Part shown: in pieces, positions 37,413-47,410 of the stretch | Layout of the letters: each line of letters starts with the position of its first letter | How positions within the stretch are numbered: the stretch's first letter is position 1 | Assembly: GCF_017873235.1 (NCBI RefSeq) | Contig: NZ_JAGGJZ010000002.1 | Location: forward strand, 455,483-519,482 | Source: Clostridium moniliforme | GTDB taxonomy: Bacteria > Bacillota > Clostridia > Clostridiales > Clostridiaceae | Length of the DNA: 64,000 nt | Direction: 5' to 3' | Translations under genes and position numbers: made by a program | The notes under the pieces: model-generated | What the model was told of the DNA's origin: nothing | The model's database searches: none | Seen by the model: the letters and a program-made list of their open reading frames with translations, nothing else

Positions 37413-39867
37413 ATTCATTAGGTTTTGCATCATTAGAGCTGTTTGTATTTTCATTATTGTCAGCCTCTTGCTTATCCTTATCTTTATTATTATTTTTGTC
37501 TTTATCCTTATCTTTGTCTTTATCCTTTTTTTCTTCAAGGTTTGGTATTGAAGTCATATTGTCAGTAGATGTTGGTAAAACATATTTATAATCTTCTGTT
37601 TGAGGATTTGTATAGTCTTTTTTAATAAATACTCTATTTACTATTAATGATTTAGGAGTATTATCAGTTGCAAGTTTTCCATTTAAGCTATTAATAGCAG
37701 CACTTACATGAGTTTCACAGTAACTTGTTGGCTGTGTACCATCTATAAACATTTCAGTACGTACTCTATTTCCTCTAGGATCGTGTTTACATAAGTCAGT
37801 AGGTAGTAATCCTGAGTCCATACATACAGGAACTTCAACTATACCAGATGGTTTTTTAATATCAGTTGTACTTAAGCCTTCATTTGCTTTTTGCATTATT
37901 TTTCCCCAAAGGTTAGCAGTTGTAATTCCAGATCCACCACCTTTAATTGGTTTTTGATTATCATATCCAACCCATACAGCACCACTTAAATGAGGTGTTA
38001 ATCCAACAAACCAATAATCTTTTCCAAAGGAAGTAGTACCAGTTTTACCAGCAACAGGCATAGCACCAAATTTGGCAGGACCAGCATTGTATGAAATAGG
38101 TCCTTTCATCATATCATATACTATATAAGCTGCTTGAGGAGAAAGAATTCGTTTATCTTGTTTAGTGTTATCTAAAATTACTTTTCCATTTTGATCTACA
38201 ACTTTTGTATATAATCTAGGAGTTACATAAACACCATCATTACCAAATGTTCCTACAGCAGAAGCCATTATGAAAGTATTACCACCATCTGGATCTTTAG
38301 GATCATTTTCAAATTGACCTAATGCGTAAGTTGATACATTTTTTGATTTATTAGCAAATTTAAGTCCAAATTTTTCACCATAGGAAAGAGAAGTTGAATC
38401 TCCAACTTTTAATTGAGTTAAAACTGAACCAACATTACTTGAATATTTTAATGATTCTCTTAGGGATATTAATCCTCTATAATGATTTGGTGAGTTTTTT
38501 GGATTATAAGTTGATATTGATTTTGGAATAGGAGCATCATCTACAACTGTAGCTGCAGTTGCCTTTTTAGTATCTATAGCAGGACCATAAACAGTAAATG
38601 GCTTTATTGAAGAACCTGTAGCCCTTAAAGAATCGTAAGCTCTATTTAAAGAACGGGCACCTTGATTTCCTCTTCCACCAACTAAGGCTAAAACTTTACC
38701 ACTTCTATAATCTGTAACTGTAGCTGAAGCTTGAAGTAGTGGAATACCATCTTTATCTAGCTTATCAGCACCTGGAATATTAAAATTATTATAATTATTT
38801 AATACTTTTTGAGTATAATCTTGTAAGCTTTTATCCATTGTTGTATAAACTTTAAGTCCACCAGTTGAAATTAAATTTTCTACTTGCTCATCACTATATT
38901 TATATTTTGATTTTAAATCTTTTTTTACTTGATCTACAGTTGCATAAATAAAATCTTCATATGGAAGTTTATGATCTTTTATAGATTTTTTAAATTTAAG
39001 TTTTCCGTTATCTAAATCTTTTATAGCTTTATCATATTGATTTTGAGTTATATATTTATGTTCTAGCATTTTTGATAGTACAGTTTTAGTTCTATTTATA
39101 TAAATACTAGGATCCTTTTCATTATTAGGATTATAAGCACTATAAGTTGAAGGTGCTTGAGTAACTCCTGCAAGATAAGCACATTGTATAAGATTTAAAT
39201 TTTCAACATCTGTACCAAAATACATCCTAGCACCTGCTTGTGCACCATAAGCAATTCCACCTACAGGAAAGTGATTTAGGTAAGCAGTTAGTATTTCATC
39301 TTTTGTAAGCATTTTTTCAAGTTCTAATGAAAGATACATTTCACTAACTTTTCTTTCAATAGTTTGTTTGTTATTTAAGATTGTATTTTTTACTAATTGT
39401 TGTGTAATAGTTGAAGCTCCTTGAAGTCCACCTTTTCCAGTTACTACATATATAACATCATTAGCTACTGCACCTAATATTCTTTTGATATCAATACCAT
39501 TATGCTCATAGAATCTTTCATCCTCTATAGAAACTATTGCATTTTTTAAATTTTTAGGTATTTTATCAGATGTGGATTTTTGAGTGTCTTCTTTACCATG
39601 AAGAGACGCTAAAAATTGATCTTTATTGTCGTAAGCTTGAAGTGTTTGATCTACATTAATTACTTTATTTACATCAATAGGCGGTGTGTTTTTTACTATA
39701 GCAACTATGTAACCTACGCCTATTACAGTTATTGCTAAAAAAGCAAATAAAACGCTAAGTCCAACCCATTTTAATATTTTTTTCTTCTTAGGTTTATTTT
39801 CTTTTGTTTTTGAAGCTTGGCTATTTTTTAAGTTTGTATCTTTTTTTGACTCTTTTTTATCTGCCAT
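37411..39867 (-). CDS. Class A penicillin-binding protein (PBP1A type)
   Basis: Bifunctional peptidoglycan synthase of 818 residues. A lysine-rich cytosolic tail precedes one membrane helix (residues about 33-56). The GT51 glycosyltransferase domain has SIEDERFYEHNGID and STITQQLVKN. The transpeptidase domain has the serine nucleophile motif SSIK (ATGSSIKPF), SSN and KTGT (AGKTGTT). The C-terminal 45 residues are a low-complexity Lys/Asp/Asn tail. ATG follows TAGGAGG. It is monocistronic and divergent from yunB. Confidence 0.94.
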   Translation of the reverse strand: MADKKESKKDTNLKNSQASKTKENKPKKKKILKWVGLSVLFAFLAITVIGVGYIVAIVKNTPPIDVNKVINVDQTLQAYDNKDQFLASLHGKEDTQKSTSDKIPKNLKNAIVSIEDERFYEHNGIDIKRILGAVANDVIYVVTGKGGLQGASTITQQLVKNTILNNKQTIERKVSEMYLSLELEKMLTKDEILTAYLNHFPVGGIAYGAQAGARMYFGTDVENLNLIQCAYLAGVTQAPSTYSAYNPNNEKDPSIYINRTKTVLSKMLEHKYITQNQYDKAIKDLDNGKLKFKKSIKDHKLPYEDFIYATVDQVKKDLKSKYKYSDEQVENLISTGGLKVYTTMDKSLQDYTQKVLNNYNNFNIPGADKLDKDGIPLLQASATVTDYRSGKVLALVGGRGNQGARSLNRAYDSLRATGSSIKPFTVYGPAIDTKKATAATVVDDAPIPKSISTYNPKNSPNHYRGLISLRESLKYSSNVGSVLTQLKVGDSTSLSYGEKFGLKFANKSKNVSTYALGQFENDPKDPDGGNTFIMASAVGTFGNDGVYVTPRLYTKVVDQNGKVILDNTKQDKRILSPQAAYIVYDMMKGPISYNAGPAKFGAMPVAGKTGTTSFGKDYWFVGLTPHLSGAVWVGYDNQKPIKGGGSGITTANLWGKIMQKANEGLSTTDIKKPSGIVEVPVCMDSGLLPTDLCKHDPRGNRVRTEMFIDGTQPTSYCETHVSAAINSLNGKLATDNTPKSLIVNRVFIKKDYTNPQTEDYKYVLPTSTDNMTSIPNLEEKKDKDKDKDKDKNNNKDKDKQEADNNENTNSSNDAKPNE

Positions 39868-39967
39868 TTCTTCCTCCTAATCTTTTAAAATTAATGAATA
39901 ATATTTTTACCCATTATAGCATAATTATAATATGAGTGAAGCAATAACTCAATAAAAAAGGTGATAT

Positions 39968-40612
39968 ATGGATTATTATACAAAATTTCAAAAAAAAAGA
40001 TCTAAATCTGTTTTAATTGTTATTATAACCATATTTATTCTTTTTAATCTATTAATAATTGTTTTTGATAAAAAGGTTATGCCATCAGTATTATCAATAG
40101 CTGAAACCAATATGAGAACAGAAACTATAAAAACAATAAATAAGATAAGCATAGAGGTTTTTAATGAAGAAGTAATAAATAATGATTTAATAATAATAAA
40201 TAAAGATAAAAATAACAAAATAAATCTAATAGAGGCAAATACATTTTTATTAAATAAAATTGCTAGTGAAATATCGATAAGAGCTAACGAAGAATTAGAT
40301 AAACTTGGAGAAAAGGGAATTAAAGTTCCTTTAGGATGGATGACTGATAGAAGTATTTATTATAATTTAGGTCCTACTGTAACTATAGAAGCAGAGCCTA
40401 TTGGGAATATAGAAGTTAGTTATGAAACTGCTTTTGAAAGTGCGGGAATTAATCAGACTAGACATAAAATATACTTAAATGTAAATGGAAGAATTAAAAT
40501 AATTATACCAATGTATAATAGGGAAATTGAAGTAAATACCAAAGTTCCATTATCAGAAACGATTGTAGTTGGAGATATACCAGACACATCTATAGATTTT
40601 AAAAATAAGTAA
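39968..40612 (+). CDS. yunB: Sporulation protein YunB
   Basis: A 214-residue protein with one N-terminal membrane helix (VLIVIITIFILFNLLIIVF) and an extracytoplasmic domain of the YunB type (GIKVPLGWMTDRSIYYNLGP, then NQTRHKIYLNVN). In Bacillus it is made in the mother cell under sigma-E and is needed for efficient sporulation; the mechanism is unknown. ATG follows AAAAGGTGATAT. Confidence 0.85.
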   Translation: MDYYTKFQKKRSKSVLIVIITIFILFNLLIIVFDKKVMPSVLSIAETNMRTETIKTINKISIEVFNEEVINNDLIIINKDKNNKINLIEANTFLLNKIASEISIRANEELDKLGEKGIKVPLGWMTDRSIYYNLGPTVTIEAEPIGNIEVSYETAFESAGINQTRHKIYLNVNGRIKIIIPMYNREIEVNTKVPLSETIVVGDIPDTSIDFKNK

Positions 40613-40650
40613 AGTGACAAGGACTAAGTCCTTGTCACTTTACTTATTTT
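40604..40650. terminator. Bidirectional terminator between yunB and hpt
   Basis: A 22-base-pair perfect stem (40604-40625 with 40627-40648) includes the yunB stop codon and ends in TTTTT. It serves the convergent hpt gene too. Confidence 0.9.
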
Positions 40651-40666
40651 TAAATTATTTTTTATT

Positions 40667-41191
40667 TTAGCATTCCCAATTAAAAACATAAGGAACATTT
40701 CTATAGTAGTCTCCGTAATTTAAACCATATCCTACCACGAATAAATCTTCAATTTCAAAGCAACAATAATTAGGAGTAATTTCAACTTTTCTTCTTGAAG
40801 GTTTGTCTAATAATACACAAGTTTTAACTGATTTAGCACCTAATTTTTTTACATGATTAACAACAAAGTCCATAGTTATGCCGCTATCGACTATATCGTC
40901 AACTATTAGAACATCATATCCTTCTATGTTATCTGGAATGTCATTTACTACTTTAACTGTTCCAGAACTTGATTCATTATTTCCGTAGCTTGAAGTAGTC
41001 ATAAAACCAATTTTAACTTTTGTATCTATGTATCTAACTAAATCAGCTGCATATATAAAACTTCCTCTTAATAAGGATAGAACATAAAGATTTTTATCTT
41101 TATAATCATTTGTTATTTCTTTTCCTAATTCAGATATTCTCTTTTGAATTTGTTCCTCTGAAAATAAAATATTACGTTTTTTTTCTTCCAT
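40667..41191 (-). CDS. hpt: Hypoxanthine phosphoribosyltransferase
   Basis: Salvages hypoxanthine and guanine to IMP and GMP using PRPP. The PRPP-binding motif VLIVDDIVDSGITM is present, as are LSLLRGSFIYAADL and the C-terminal VGYGLNY. The start is ATG 41189-41191, nine bases after TTGGAGGT; a longer in-frame start has no site. 174 residues, normal. Monocistronic here; not next to ftsH/tilS as in Bacillus. Confidence 0.95.
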   Translation of the reverse strand: MEEKKRNILFSEEQIQKRISELGKEITNDYKDKNLYVLSLLRGSFIYAADLVRYIDTKVKIGFMTTSSYGNNESSSGTVKVVNDIPDNIEGYDVLIVDDIVDSGITMDFVVNHVKKLGAKSVKTCVLLDKPSRRKVEITPNYCCFEIEDLFVVGYGLNYGDYYRNVPYVFNWEC

Positions 41192-41358
41192 TAATAAAAC
41201 CTCCAAGTAAAAATTAGATCGTATTCTTTAATAAATAAAATACTTTATTATTAAAGAAAAATCAAGTGCAAATTTAATTTATCATAGTTTACAACTAATC
41301 TTTATTAGTATAGAATTATATTCAAATTAACAATAGTATTAAAAAAGAGGGTGACTAA

Positions 41359-43158
41359 ATGATACAAGGCAATATAGATGGAATTAGAAATTCTGTTCTT
41401 TCAGAATTAGATGAATTATATAGAGTAAAAACACAAAAACAAGAAGTTTGTAATAGGGAGATTATTGAAACAATTACTAGGCTTTCTTCTCAAATAGAGA
41501 GAGAAATAAGTGTTGCTATAGATAGAAAAGGAAAAGTAACATCAATTGCTATAGGAGATTCAACATCAGTAGAACTTCCAGTTTTAGATATTAATGAAAA
41601 AAGACTTTCAGGAGTTAGAGTTATTCATACTCATCCAAATGGATTAAGTAATCTTTCAGCTTTAGATTTAACTGCTCTTTTAAAGCTTAAACTAGATGGA
41701 ATATTTTCAATTGGTATATATGAAGGTAATATAATAGATTTTTCAATGGCTAATTTAATGGTATATAACAACAGTTTAGTATATGAAGAAATTAATAATT
41801 TATCTTTTGAAGAATTAATGGCTATAAACATAATAGATAAAATTAGATATATTGAAAATCTTGTAAAAGAAAATGATGTTGTAGAAGATGATGGAGAAAA
41901 AGCAATATTAGTTGGTTCAGATACAAGGGAAAGTTTAGATGAACTTGAAGAACTTACAAAGGCATGTGATATTCCAGTTTTAACAAAGGTTTATCAAGGA
42001 AGAAATAAAATAGATGCAGCCTTTTATATAGGAAAAGGAAAAGTTCTTGAAATAGCTCATTTAAGACAAACAGAAAGAGCAAATGTAATTATATTTGATG
42101 ATGAATTATCAGGATCACAAGTTAGAAATCTTGAAAATGCAATAGGAGCTAAAGTTATTGATAGAACAACTTTAATACTAGAAATATTTGCAAGAAGAGC
42201 TAAGAGTAAAGAAGCTAAAATTCAAGTTGAGTTAGCTCAGCTTAAATATAGGTTAAGTAGACTTCAAGGTCTTGGTACAATACTTTCAAGAACAGGTGGA
42301 GGAATAGGAACTAGAGGACCTGGAGAAAAGAAACTAGAGACAGACAGAAGACATATAAGAGAAACAATTTATGATTTAAATCAAGAACTTAAAAAGATAA
42401 AGAAAACAAGAGAAGTTCAAAGAGAAAAAAGAAATAAAGAAAGTATTCCTAAGGTTTCACTTGTTGGATACACTAATGCAGGAAAATCAACTTTAAGAAA
42501 TGCTTTATGTAATATTGCAGCTTCAAAGGATAATAGAAATAAAGAAGAAGTTTTTGAAGCAGATATGTTATTTGCTACATTAGATATTACAACAAGGGCA
42601 ATAATTCTTAAAAATAAAGGGCTTATAACTTTAACAGATACAGTTGGTTTTGTAAGAAAACTTCCTCATGATTTAGTAGAAGCATTTAAATCAACATTAG
42701 AAGAAGTTATTTATTCTGACCTTTTATGTCATGTAGTTGATGCTTCAAGTGATGATGCTTTAGAACAAATAAAAGCTGTTGAAGAAGTTTTATCAGAACT
42801 TGGTGCAATAGACAAAGAAACAATACTTGTTTTAAATAAAATTGATAAGGCAACAGATGAACAATTAAATAAAATAGAAGAAGAAATTAACTATTATGAT
42901 GATATAGTTAAAATTTCTGCTAAGAAAGAAATAAATTTAGAGGAACTGTTAAATGAAATAGAAAAGAAGTTACCTTATAATTTAAAAAAAGTTGAATATG
43001 TAATTCCATATGACAAAGGTGATGTGGTTTCTTTCCTTCATAGAAATGGAAGAATATTAAAAGAAGAATATATAGACAGTGGAACTGCATTAACTGTTGA
43101 AGTTGATGATGAAGCCTTTAACAGAACAAAAGAATATATAATAAATATATTAAACTAA
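41359..43158 (+). CDS. hflX: GTPase HflX with N-terminal JAMM/RadC-like domain
   Basis: Ribosome-associated GTPase that splits stalled 70S ribosomes. At 599 residues it is about 180 longer than E. coli HflX. The HflX core (from about residue 180) holds GTRGPGEKKLETDRR, G1 GYTNAGKST, G3 DTVGFVRKLP and G4 NKID. The extra N-terminal domain has His 90 and His 92, Ser 100 and Asp 103 in the spacing H-x-H-x7-S-x2-D, which is the JAMM metal site of MPN/RadC domains. Whether it is an active isopeptidase-like enzyme is unknown. ATG follows GAGGGTGA. Confidence 0.9.
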   Translation: MIQGNIDGIRNSVLSELDELYRVKTQKQEVCNREIIETITRLSSQIEREISVAIDRKGKVTSIAIGDSTSVELPVLDINEKRLSGVRVIHTHPNGLSNLSALDLTALLKLKLDGIFSIGIYEGNIIDFSMANLMVYNNSLVYEEINNLSFEELMAINIIDKIRYIENLVKENDVVEDDGEKAILVGSDTRESLDELEELTKACDIPVLTKVYQGRNKIDAAFYIGKGKVLEIAHLRQTERANVIIFDDELSGSQVRNLENAIGAKVIDRTTLILEIFARRAKSKEAKIQVELAQLKYRLSRLQGLGTILSRTGGGIGTRGPGEKKLETDRRHIRETIYDLNQELKKIKKTREVQREKRNKESIPKVSLVGYTNAGKSTLRNALCNIAASKDNRNKEEVFEADMLFATLDITTRAIILKNKGLITLTDTVGFVRKLPHDLVEAFKSTLEEVIYSDLLCHVVDASSDDALEQIKAVEEVLSELGAIDKETILVLNKIDKATDEQLNKIEEEINYYDDIVKISAKKEINLEELLNEIEKKLPYNLKKVEYVIPYDKGDVVSFLHRNGRILKEEYIDSGTALTVEVDDEAFNRTKEYIINILN

Positions 43159-43171
43159 ATTATAGAAACAA

Positions 43172-43222
43172 AATAAAGATTCGTAAAATAGACTTTATGA
43201 TATTTTATGAATCTTTATTATT
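43172..43222 (+). terminator. Terminator after hflX
   Basis: AATAAAGATTCGTAAAAT (43172-43189) pairs with ATTTTATGAATCTTTATT (43202-43219), with one wobble, then ATTTTA. Confidence 0.8.
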
Positions 43223-43230
43223 TTATATAT

Positions 43231-43290
43231 TATTTAAAATAGTTTTAATTTTAAATACTATTTTAACAATTAAAACAGTTTTGTTATAAT
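43231..43290 (+). promoter_or_regulatory. Promoter with palindromic operator of the nucleotidyltransferase-mocR-yigZ operon
   Basis: AAAATAGT (43236-43243) and ACTATTTT (43257-43264) are inverted repeats touching the -35 TTAACA (43263-43268). A 16-base spacer leads to TATAAT (43285-43290). A related AAAACAGTTTT lies in the spacer. This fits autoregulation by the MocR-type regulator two genes on. Confidence 0.5.
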
Positions 43291-43322
43291 TGATAGTAAT
43301 AAATTGTGGAGGAAAAAATTGA

Positions 43323-44216
43323 ATGAAAAATGTAATAATTGAGTATCAAAAAGCCTTTAATGATATAATGAAAGATTTTAAAAGAAATGATAATGTTATT
43401 TCAGTATTTACCTTTGGTAGTATGGTATCAGGAGATATTTGGAGAGGATCTGATATTGATTTTTTTGTTATATACAAAGATGATTTTCATAAAATGAGAG
43501 ATTTATATTCAGAAGTTAATGGAATTCCAATTCATGTTAAGCTATTAAGTAAAAAGACTTTTTTATACTCCTATGAAAAGGAAGGAAGTAAAGGTATATT
43601 AAATGGAATATTAAAATTTTCAAAGTTGGTTTTTTCAAGAGATAATGAGATAAATTTAATTTACAATAGAGTTATATATGGTGGAGAAGGAAATTATATA
43701 GAAAACCTAGAATATTTAAGTAAAGTTATTAAAGATATAAAGATATGCAAAAAATACATACAATTAGATAGAATATATACTGCTTATGAAATGATGATAA
43801 GAAGTTTAGATAGCTTTTCTAAATTATATTTAAGTTTAAATGGATATACAATAAGTAAAGATTCTATTAGAATGGTTATTAATTTAAATGATTCATTTAA
43901 AAAGATAATTGATGATAAATTATTTAGTGTAACTAAAGAAGAAGATATTGTAGAAATAATTGATTACATAGATAAATATGTAGATGATAATTTACTAATA
44001 GCATCAAAAGTTATAATAGATATATTAAGTAATACAAAAGATTACTTAAGTTCTACGGAAATAGGTGAAGATAAAAGAATGGATGGCAAAAGTATAAAAG
44101 TAGAACAAATATTAAAAAGACTTCTTTTAAAAGGAATAATAAAAAATAAAATTAAGGAAGTAACTGATAAAGATAATAATTTTATAATTAATGAAAATGT
44201 ATATGGAATAGAATAA
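43323..44216 (+). CDS. Nucleotidyltransferase-domain protein
   Basis: A 297-residue protein with the polymerase-beta-like nucleotidyltransferase signature VFTFGSMVSGDIWRGSDIDFFVIYK (Gly-Ser, then DxD) near residue 30. A helical region follows, and the C-terminal 60 residues look like a winged helix (EQILKRLLLKGII). It could be an aminoglycoside-type or protein/RNA nucleotidyltransferase; the substrate is unknown. ATG follows GTGGAGGA. It lies 13 nt upstream of the MocR-type gene and is probably co-transcribed with it. Confidence 0.65.
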   Translation: MKNVIIEYQKAFNDIMKDFKRNDNVISVFTFGSMVSGDIWRGSDIDFFVIYKDDFHKMRDLYSEVNGIPIHVKLLSKKTFLYSYEKEGSKGILNGILKFSKLVFSRDNEINLIYNRVIYGGEGNYIENLEYLSKVIKDIKICKKYIQLDRIYTAYEMMIRSLDSFSKLYLSLNGYTISKDSIRMVINLNDSFKKIIDDKLFSVTKEEDIVEIIDYIDKYVDDNLLIASKVIIDILSNTKDYLSSTEIGEDKRMDGKSIKVEQILKRLLLKGIIKNKIKEVTDKDNNFIINENVYGIE

Positions 44217-44229
44217 AAGGTGATATATT

Positions 44230-45642
44230 TTGAAAAGTATAAATAAAATTGAATTTGAAGATGAAACACCAAAGTATATTCAAATTGCAAATAAGTTTAA
44301 AAAGTTAATAGAAAGTGGAGAAATAGCTGATGGAGAAAAGTTACCTACTATTAGAAGCCTTAGCAAAGAACTTGGGGTTAATAAAGTAACTATTGTAAGT
44401 TGTTATAAAAAGTTAGAGAATGAAGGATTTGCTTATCAAAAGGTTGGAAGTGGAACTTTTGCAAAGAAAAAAGAAGTGAATTCTCAATTTATAAGAGATT
44501 ATTCTAAAACATTTAAAATACTTAAAAATAGTGATTGTGAATATATAGATTTTACTGGAGAAACAACAAAAGAAATATTTTTCCCAATTAAGGAATTTAA
44601 AGAAATAGTAAACAAAGTATTAGATAGAGATGGTGAAGAAGTGTTACTTTCTCAAAATACATTTGGATATGATCCCCTAAGAGAAACTATAAATGATGTA
44701 TTTTGGAATGGTAAAATTAATACAGAAGATATACTTATTGTTTCTGGAGCTCAACAAGGTATAGATATAGCTTCTAAAGCACTTCTTAATATTAATGATA
44801 ATGTAATTATTGAAAAACCAACTTATGGAGGTGCTTTATCAGTATTTAAATGGAGAAGAGCAAATCTTTTTGAGGCTCCTATGGAGGATGATGGAATAAA
44901 CATTGAAGTTTTTGAAGAAATATTAAAAAAGAATAAAATAAGTCTTTTTTATGCAATGAGTTATTTTCAAAATCCAACTGGAATTTCTTATAGTTTAGAT
45001 AAAAAAAAGAAAATATTAGAACTTGCTAATAAGTATGATTTTTATATAATAGAAGACGATTATTTATCAGAATTTATCTACAATGAAGATTTTAATTATA
45101 TTCCTTTCAAATATTTAGATACAGAAGATAGAGTAATATATATAAAAAGTTTTTCAAAAATATTTATACCAGGCATAAGACTTGGATACATTATAGTACC
45201 TGAAAAATTTAGAGATAATTTTTTAAGATCTAAGGTTAATACTGATATTACAACTTCAACTCTTATGCAAAGAACCCTTGAGTATTATATTGCAAATAAG
45301 GATTGGAGAGGTAATATTAAAAATTTATCTATTGAATATAAGAAAAGATATGAGTTTATGGGTAAAATAATAAGGGAAGAATTATCAGATTATGTATATT
45401 GTAATAAACCAAATGGAGGACTAAACTATTATCTTAAAATTAAGGATATTAATATATCATCAAGAGATTTATTTTATAAATTAAAAAAGAGAAAAGTTTA
45501 TATAACACCAGGAGTATTATTTTTTAGAGATAGTAAAGACGGGGACAGGTCTTTTAGGATAGGTTTTTCTCAAACAAATTGTGATAACATAAGAAAAGGA
45601 CTTGATATAATTAAGGAGGAATTTGAAAGATGGCATATATAA
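44230..45642 (+). CDS. MocR/GntR-type regulator with aminotransferase domain
   Basis: A 470-residue MocR-family regulator. Residues 1-75 are a GntR winged helix (YIQIANKFKKLIESGEIADGEKLPTIRSLS). The remainder is a class I PLP-dependent aminotransferase fold with the PLP lysine in YIKSFSKIFIPGIRLG. Family members such as PdxR and GabR sense PLP or amino acids. pdxST lies about 29 kb away, so a PdxR role is possible but unsupported. The start is TTG 44230 behind AAAAGGTGA. Confidence 0.8.
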   Translation: MKSINKIEFEDETPKYIQIANKFKKLIESGEIADGEKLPTIRSLSKELGVNKVTIVSCYKKLENEGFAYQKVGSGTFAKKKEVNSQFIRDYSKTFKILKNSDCEYIDFTGETTKEIFFPIKEFKEIVNKVLDRDGEEVLLSQNTFGYDPLRETINDVFWNGKINTEDILIVSGAQQGIDIASKALLNINDNVIIEKPTYGGALSVFKWRRANLFEAPMEDDGINIEVFEEILKKNKISLFYAMSYFQNPTGISYSLDKKKKILELANKYDFYIIEDDYLSEFIYNEDFNYIPFKYLDTEDRVIYIKSFSKIFIPGIRLGYIIVPEKFRDNFLRSKVNTDITTSTLMQRTLEYYIANKDWRGNIKNLSIEYKKRYEFMGKIIREELSDYVYCNKPNGGLNYYLKIKDINISSRDLFYKLKKRKVYITPGVLFFRDSKDGDRSFRIGFSQTNCDNIRKGLDIIKEEFERWHI

Positions 45643-46277
45643 CCATTAGAGATATAGGGGAAGACCGTTTTGAAGAAAAAAAATCAGAATTTATAGGATA
45701 TGCAAAGAGAGTTGAAAGTGAAGAAGAGGCTAAAGCTTTTGTAAATGAAATAAAAAGTATGCACAAACAAGCAAGACATAATTGTTGGGCTTATGTTATT
45801 GGGGAAAATTATGGTATTCAAAGATATTCAGATGATGGAGAACCTCAAGGTACAGCAGGAATTCCTATATTAGAAGTTATGAAAAAGCAAGGTATCACAG
45901 ATTGTGCTGTAGTTGTTACTAGATATTTTGGTGGAATACTTTTAGGTGCAGGTGGTCTTACAAGAGCTTATACAAAGGGAGCTAGTATAGCTATTAAGGC
46001 TAGTGGAATTGTAGAAAAAGTTTTAGGTTTTAAGGTTTCAATTACTATAGATTATGATTTAATTGGAAAGATACAATATATTTGCGGACAAAATAACTGG
46101 TACATAGAAGATTCAGAATATACAGATAAGGTTATTTTGCATATATATGCAGAAAAAAGTATAGTACCTAAAATTGAAAAAGAAGTTACAGAAGCTACAA
46201 ATGGTAAAGCTATTATTTCAAAAGGTGAAGAAGGAATATATTTTAAAGAGAACAATAGACTATTTAAAGTGATTTAA
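45630..46277 (+). CDS. YigZ/IMPACT family protein
   Basis: A 215-residue UPF0029 protein. The N-terminal IMPACT domain carries KKSEFIGYAKRV, SDDGEPQGTAGIPILE and TRYFGGILLGAGGLTRAY. A C-terminal ferredoxin-like domain follows. The family is widespread and is thought to act in translation or stress, but its reaction is unknown. It overlaps the MocR-type gene by 13 nt, with AAGGAGG inside that gene, so the two are translationally coupled. Confidence 0.88.
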   Translation: MAYITIRDIGEDRFEEKKSEFIGYAKRVESEEEAKAFVNEIKSMHKQARHNCWAYVIGENYGIQRYSDDGEPQGTAGIPILEVMKKQGITDCAVVVTRYFGGILLGAGGLTRAYTKGASIAIKASGIVEKVLGFKVSITIDYDLIGKIQYICGQNNWYIEDSEYTDKVILHIYAEKSIVPKIEKEVTEATNGKAIISKGEEGIYFKENNRLFKVI

Positions 46278-46392
46278 TTAAAATTTGTAAAGAAAATATA
46301 AATAATGGATATGTTGAATAAAGTGAAAACCATATGATATAATTTTATGGTATAATTTTTATAGTTTTAAAAAAATGTAAGGAGGAATAGAC

Positions 46393-47130
46393 ATGTCAGG
46401 ACACTCAAAATGGCATAACATCCAAGCAAAAAAGAGTAAAGTGGATGCAAAAAGAGGAAAGATTTTTACAAAAATCGGTAAAGAAATAATTGTTGCAGTA
46501 AAGAATGGTGGTTCAAGTCCTGAGTCTAATGCTAAACTTAGAGACGTAATAGCAAAAGCAAAGGCAGCTAATATGCCTAATGACACTATACAAAGATCAA
46601 TAAAAAAAGCAGCAGGAGAATTATCAGCAGTAAACTATGAAAAAATTGTTTATGAAGGATATGGTCCATCAGGAGTTGCAGTAATAGTTGAAGTTTTAAC
46701 AGATAATAAAAATAGATCAGCAGGTAATGTAAGAAGTGCCTTTACAAAAGGTGGAGGAAATATGGGAACAACAGGTTGTGTTGGATTCATGTTCCAAGAA
46801 AGAGGAGAAATCGTTATTGAAAAAGGCGATTTAGACGAAGAAGAAGTTATGATGATGGCATTAGATGCTGGAGCAGAAGATTTCCAAGCTGAAGATGAGG
46901 TATTTGTAATTTATACAGATCCAGCAAATTTTGGTGAAGTTAGAGAAGCTTTAGAAGAACAAGGATTAGAATTCCTAGATGCTGGAGTTAAGATGATTCC
47001 AGATACAACATCAGAATTAAATGAAGCAGATGCTAAGAAATTTCAAAAGATGCTTGATTTACTTGAAGATGACGACGATGTTCAAGAGGTTTACCATAAT
47101 GCTGAATTCCCTGAAGGTTGGGAAGAATAG
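46393..47130 (+). CDS. YebC/PmpR-family regulator or translation factor
   Basis: A 245-residue YebC/TACO1-family protein. The family start [31 protein letters not shown], the [17 protein letters not shown] block and the acidic C-terminal domain are complete. Members were named as DNA-binding regulators; YebC-type proteins are now linked to relief of ribosome stalling on proline stretches. ATG follows TGTAAGGAGG. A promoter with TTGAAT, 18 bases and TATAAT lies just upstream. Confidence 0.9.
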   Translation: MSGHSKWHNIQAKKSKVDAKRGKIFTKIGKEIIVAVKNGGSSPESNAKLRDVIAKAKAANMPNDTIQRSIKKAAGELSAVNYEKIVYEGYGPSGVAVIVEVLTDNKNRSAGNVRSAFTKGGGNMGTTGCVGFMFQERGEIVIEKGDLDEEEVMMMALDAGAEDFQAEDEVFVIYTDPANFGEVREALEEQGLEFLDAGVKMIPDTTSELNEADAKKFQKMLDLLEDDDDVQEVYHNAEFPEGWEE

Positions 47131-47188
47131 GACTTTTTAAATAGTCTTATAAATCAAAAAAATTAATGATAATTACATAAAAAATTTA

Positions 47189-47255
47189 AAAAGCACACTT
47201 TTAATATTGATATATAATAATAAAATTATATAAGTATTGAAAGTGTGTTTTTTCT
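47189..47255 (+). terminator. Terminator after yebC-like gene
   Basis: AAAAAGCACACTTTTAATA pairs with TATTGAAAGTGTGTTTTTT, with a T run and AT-rich loop, about 47188-47253. Confidence 0.75.
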
Positions 47256-47410
47256 TGTTAAGTGATTTATTATATAGGAACAATATTTTGTGTTCAAAAT
47301 ATAAAAATGTGAAGAAAATATTTACAAGTGCATATAAGATTTTTATAGAATATATATCACTTAAAAACTAAATAATATAAATGATACATTTAGTTAAAGG
47401 AGTGAATATT

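Noticed and set aside
37361..37591. A leucine/serine-rich plus-strand frame
   Set aside because: It is the antisense of the low-complexity Lys/Asp tail of the penicillin-binding protein and of its terminator.
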